Assembly (NCBI GenBank): GCA_040235375.1
Contig: JBECKQ010000196.1
Location: 1 to 7,107, forward strand
Direction of reading: 5' to 3'
DNA: 7,107 nt
Source of the DNA: JBECKQ01 sp040235375
Lineage (GTDB): Bacteria; Planctomycetota; Phycisphaerae; UBA1845
In this document: one piece after another, positions 4,742-7,107 of the stretch
Numbering within the stretch: the first letter of the stretch is position 1
How the letters are laid out: each line of letters opens with the position of its first letter
Position numbers and translations under genes: made by a program
Notes under the pieces: model-generated
The model's database searches: none
The model's input: only the letters and a program-made list of their open reading frames with translations
What the model was told of the DNA's origin: nothing

Positions 4742-5782
4742 GTGGCACGACGCCGCAAACGCAGAAGGCGAAGCTCCCGGCGCATCTGGATCTTCGGTGC
4801 GGTCATCTCGATCGCCGGTGTGTGGACCTACGGACATTTCATCAGCCCATTCCTCGAAGGTGAGCCTGAGCCCCAGCGAACAGTCGCCGACGGGCACGGC
4901 GCGAGCGACGCGGCGGTGCCCGTCCGCCCGCGGTTGACGTCCAGCCGGCCGCGCCTGGAGGTGCCGACCGCGACCGATGTCTCGGAGAAGGGCAGCGACA
5001 ACGCGACGGCGGCCGTCACGCGCGCCGAGACGCCGACCCCGGAAGCGGCGCGCCTGCTTGCCGCGGGGATGAAGGCGTTGAATGGCGGCGACGTTCTCAC
5101 CGCCCGCGCCCGCCTCAGTGACGCCACGCAGGCCGGCCTGACCCCCCAGCAGATGATCGACGCCCGTGCGGCGCTTGTTCGAATCGCGAACGAGACGATC
5201 TTTTCGCAGAACGTCTACGAGAACGATCCGCTCGTCCGGCGGTACACGATCTCCCCCGGCGAGACGCTCGGGCAGATCGCCAAAAAGTTCGATGTCACCG
5301 ACGACCTGCTCGCCACCATCAACAACCTCGGCAACAAGAACCTCATCCGCGCCGGCCAGACGATTAAGGTGCTGCGCGGACCGTTCAACATCCGCATCGA
5401 CAAGCCGACGTACGGGATGGACGTCTATCTCCAGAACACGCTTGTAAAGCACTACCCGGTGGGGCTCGGCGAAGGCGGCAGCACGCCCACCGGCTCGTGG
5501 AAGGTGGCCAACAAGCTGAAGAACCCGACATACTATCCGCCGCGCGGCGGCGCGATCGTCGCGGCCAACGATCCGCAGAACCCCCTCGGCGAGTATTGGA
5601 TCGGTCTGGCGGGTGTGTCAGGCAACGCGGTCGGGGCGATGCGCTACGGCATTCACGGCACGATCGATCCCGATTCGATCGGGCGGAGCGTCTCCATGGG
5701 CTGCGTGCGCATGCACAATGCCGACGTCGCCGAAGTGTACAGCCTGCTGATCCCCGAGAAGTCCCAGGTCGTCATCGAGTAA
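4742..5782 (+). CDS. LysM domain L,D-transpeptidase (YkuD family)
   Basis: Predicted cell-wall enzyme (346 aa) that makes 3-3 peptidoglycan cross-links or attaches proteins to peptide stems, acting outside the inner membrane. A very basic N-terminus (MARRRKRRRRSSRR) precedes one hydrophobic segment (about 15-35), giving a signal anchor with the rest outside. Next come a low-complexity linker (40-100), a helical TPR-like stretch (about 101-150, EAARLLAAGMKALNGGD...), a LysM peptidoglycan-binding motif (168-211, YTISPGETLGQIAKKF) and the YkuD catalytic domain (about 214-346). The active-site signature is intact: H305 in YGIHGT and C321 in SVSMGCVRM. The substrate-side motif STPTGSW (247-253) also fits. 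The length suits a LysM plus YkuD protein. It follows a zinc-ribbon membrane protein on the same strand and converges on another, 36 nt away. Its presence implies a peptidoglycan wall in this organism. Confidence 0.92.
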   Translation: MARRRKRRRRSSRRIWIFGAVISIAGVWTYGHFISPFLEGEPEPQRTVADGHGASDAAVPVRPRLTSSRPRLEVPTATDVSEKGSDNATAAVTRAETPTPEAARLLAAGMKALNGGDVLTARARLSDATQAGLTPQQMIDARAALVRIANETIFSQNVYENDPLVRRYTISPGETLGQIAKKFDVTDDLLATINNLGNKNLIRAGQTIKVLRGPFNIRIDKPTYGMDVYLQNTLVKHYPVGLGEGGSTPTGSWKVANKLKNPTYYPPRGGAIVAANDPQNPLGEYWIGLAGVSGNAVGAMRYGIHGTIDPDSIGRSVSMGCVRMHNADVAEVYSLLIPEKSQVVIE

Positions 5783-5799
5783 CCCACCAGGCAAGAGAA

Positions 5800-5809
5800 C
5801 CGGCGCCGG
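5800..5809. repeat. 10-bp palindrome between convergent genes
   Basis: CCGGCGCCGG is a perfect palindrome in the 36-nt gap between the stops at 5782 and 5819. Lacking a T-run on either side, it could only weakly help to end transcription in both directions. Confidence 0.25.
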
Positions 5810-5818
5810 GCTCATCAT

Positions 5819-6394
5819 CTACTCGTCGCTGCATGTGCGCGCCGCGAGTTCCCCCCTCGTGACATCGTCGATCTTCCTGCCGCACTCCGGACACCGATCG
5901 GCTGTGGTGCCTCTCAAGTCATAGCGGCACTTCGGGCATTTACCCGGTATACGCTCGACCGGCGGCTGCAACCATCGCCCGAACCACCAGGCGCCGAACG
6001 TAATCGCGAGCATGATCACCACCGTCAGATAGGGCACATCGAAGCGCACGCCAACCAGAGCGCCGATCGTCATGCCGACCACGAACCCGCACACACAGAT
6101 CATCGCGTGCACGCGGCGCATCGGGGTATGCCCCATGTACGTACGCTTGTCCAGCAGCGTCTCGTGGGGCTCGCCCAGCACCGGTCGGCGAAGAGCAGCA
6201 TGGACCTCCTTGGGCACACGGAATCGATGCCCGCACGTCAGGCAACGCGCGCCGTCGGAGCGAACGAAATAGAGGTGGGAATCGACCTGTGCCTTCACCA
6301 GTTCGTCCCCGCCGCAATCGGGGCAGAGATAGCGCGGGCCGTCGCCGGCGGCAGGTGCGGATTGGCACTCGATACTGTCTGACTCGGCTGACAT
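5819..6394 (-). CDS. Planctomycete-type membrane protein with N- and C-terminal zinc ribbons
   Basis: A 191-aa protein of unknown function. The N-terminal ribbon uses C24/C27 (YLCPDCGGDE) and C51/C54 (CLTCGHRF). Two hydrophobic helices follow (about 95-117 and 121-142). The C-terminal ribbon uses C153/C156 and C168/C171 in GKCPKCRYDLRG ... RCPECGR. The CPxCxYDLRG...CPECG form is one I associate with planctomycete proteins and is the best taxonomic clue in the window. With a two-helix hairpin both ribbons would lie on the same side of the membrane, presumably the cytoplasm, and could sit together. The ATG at 6392-6394 has no clear Shine-Dalgarno. The gene runs towards the L,D-transpeptidase gene and is separated from gdhA by that gene's terminator, so it likely has its own promoter. 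The shared zinc-ribbon plus membrane design with the protein at 4129-4605 is notable, but their order differs and they are not obviously homologous. Confidence 0.82.
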   Translation of the reverse strand: MSAESDSIECQSAPAAGDGPRYLCPDCGGDELVKAQVDSHLYFVRSDGARCLTCGHRFRVPKEVHAALRRPVLGEPHETLLDKRTYMGHTPMRRVHAMICVCGFVVGMTIGALVGVRFDVPYLTVVIMLAITFGAWWFGRWLQPPVERIPGKCPKCRYDLRGTTADRCPECGRKIDDVTRGELAARTCSDE

Positions 6395-6406
6395 TTCTGT
6401 CGCACC

Positions 6407-6435
6407 AGCCTACGCCCGGCTCGTCGGCTGTTCAA
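6407..6435 (-). promoter_or_regulatory. Weak candidate promoter for the zinc-ribbon gene
   Basis: On the minus strand TTGAAC (6435-6430) and TAGGCT (6412-6407) are 17 nt apart. The -35 is good and the -10 poor. The predicted start near 6400 would leave only a few bases before the ATG at 6394, which agrees with the missing Shine-Dalgarno, but support is thin. Confidence 0.25.
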
Positions 6436-6514
6436 CGGCGCAGGGCGGTGCATCCGTAGGTCTCCTGCGTACGGGCTGTCCTAAGATCAGCGACACTTCA
6501 AACAGCGGACACAT

Positions 6515-6549
6515 AAAAAGGCGAGGCGGAAATAGCGGTCCGCCTCGCC
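6515..6549 (-). terminator. Intrinsic terminator of gdhA
   Basis: Perfect 11-bp inverted repeat GGCGAGGCGGA (6520-6530) and TCCGCCTCGCC (6539-6549) with an 8-nt loop. Read leftward it is followed by TTTTT (6519-6515). It begins 30 nt after the gdhA stop codon, the usual place for a Rho-independent terminator, and separates gdhA from the next gene. Confidence 0.9.
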
Positions 6550-6579
6550 ATGCTATTGGTGGTTGGGCCTTCCAGGCGG

Positions 6580-7107
6580 TTAAACGAGACCCTGGTCGAG
6601 CATCGCGTCGGCGACCTTGAGGAAGCCGGCGATGTTGGCCCCGTTGACGTAATTTCCCGGCGTGCCGTAGCGCTCCGCCGTCTCGACGCAGGACTTGTGA
6701 ATGCTCTTCATGATGACGTGCAGCTTCTGATCGACCTCTTCGCGGGTCCAGGCCATGCGCATCGAGTTCTGCGACATCTCGAGGCCGGAGACCGCTACGC
6801 CGCCGGCGTTCGCCGCCTTGCCCGGGCCGTACAGGATCTTGCTCTCGACGAAGACCTTGATGGCGTCCGGCGTGCTGGGCATGTTCGCCCCCTCGCTGAC
6901 GCAGTAGCAGCCGTGCTTGACGAGGTGGTTGGCGTCTTCGACGTTGATCTCGTTCTGCGTGGCCGACGGCAGAGCCACGTCGCACTTGACCTGCCACAGT
7001 GGGTTGCACGAGGCGCTCGGGTCGGACGCCTGGTACTTCGCTTTCGAATACTGATCGACGTATTCCTTGATCCGGCCACGGCGATTGTTCTTCAGGTCCA
7101 TGACGAA
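6580..7107 (-). CDS. gdhA: NADP-type glutamate dehydrogenase, C-terminal part (runs off the window)
   Basis: The last 175 residues of glutamate dehydrogenase, which interconverts 2-oxoglutarate plus ammonia and glutamate in the cytoplasm, here in ammonia assimilation. Visible blocks match the hexameric GdhA family closely: CDVALPSATQNEINVEDA, VSEGANMPSTPDAI, GPGKAANAGGVAVSGLEM, an HVIMKSIHKSCVE helix and NYVNGANIAGFLKVADAM near the C-terminus. They resemble the E. coli NADP enzyme (447 aa) position for position, so roughly 60 percent of the protein lies beyond base 7107. The frame stays open to the edge, and the Met codon at 7099-7101 is internal, not a start. The gene ends in TAA (6582-6580) and is followed by a strong terminator. 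Cofactor preference is inferred from family likeness because most of the Rossmann domain is outside the window. Confidence 0.95.
   Translation of the reverse strand, partial: FVMDLKNNRRGRIKEYVDQYSKAKYQASDPSASCNPLWQVKCDVALPSATQNEINVEDANHLVKHGCYCVSEGANMPSTPDAIKVFVESKILYGPGKAANAGGVAVSGLEMSQNSMRMAWTREEVDQKLHVIMKSIHKSCVETAERYGTPGNYVNGANIAGFLKVADAMLDQGLV

Noticed and set aside
3655..4806. 383-codon open frame on the minus strand
   Set aside because: It covers the zinc-ribbon gene antisense and non-coding DNA, is Arg-rich and shows no domain; the plus-strand frame has a promoter, ribosome site and zinc ribbons.
6410..7009. 199-codon open frame antiparallel to or overlapping gdhA in another frame
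   Set aside because: It reads through the gdhA terminator and is a frame shadow of glutamate dehydrogenase.

Overview
The window looks like chromosomal DNA from a high-GC bacterium, most likely a planctomycete (Planctomycetota, perhaps Phycisphaerae). The best pointer is the C-terminal zinc ribbon of the protein at 5819-6394 (CPKCRYDLRG ... CPECGR), a signature I know mainly from planctomycete proteins. The placement is an inference from protein style, not a phylogeny. No phage, transposon or CRISPR signature is visible.

Layout from left to right. Bases 1-200 hold a bulged GC hairpin and a -10 box (TATACT) lying 6 nt before the first start codon. At 201-1812 two rightward genes encode the paired membrane subunits of an ABC-2 type exporter (COG4587/COG3694 type). 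They are 1 nt apart and their ATPase is not in the window. Converging on them at 1822-2802 is a leftward PyrK-like FAD/2Fe-2S reductase subunit. A good sigma70-like promoter (2977-3005) faces this gene, and a strong intrinsic terminator (2840-2886) lies between promoter and start codon. That arrangement suggests transcription attenuation, or a separate small RNA of about 130 nt.

From 2887 to 4128 no intact gene is visible. The stretch contains two perfect 14-bp palindromes, a decayed response-regulator receiver domain (no N-terminal part, phosphoacceptor Asp replaced by Gly, one frameshift), a cluster of GC-rich inverted repeats, and a promoter for the next gene.

At 4129-4605 a small membrane-anchored protein with two zinc ribbons precedes an inner-membrane-anchored LysM plus L,D-transpeptidase (YkuD) enzyme at 4742-5782, which acts on peptidoglycan. 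Converging on it is a second zinc-ribbon membrane protein (5819-6394). The window ends inside the C-terminal part of an NADP-type glutamate dehydrogenase gene (6580-7107, leftward) followed by a textbook intrinsic terminator.

The genes do not form one pathway. They are housekeeping and envelope functions (export, pyrimidine or redox metabolism, cell-wall cross-linking, ammonia assimilation) around a degraded intergenic region. The points most worth following are the pyrK leader/terminator, the receiver-domain relic, and the zinc-ribbon membrane proteins flanking the L,D-transpeptidase. I saw no clear new multi-gene system.
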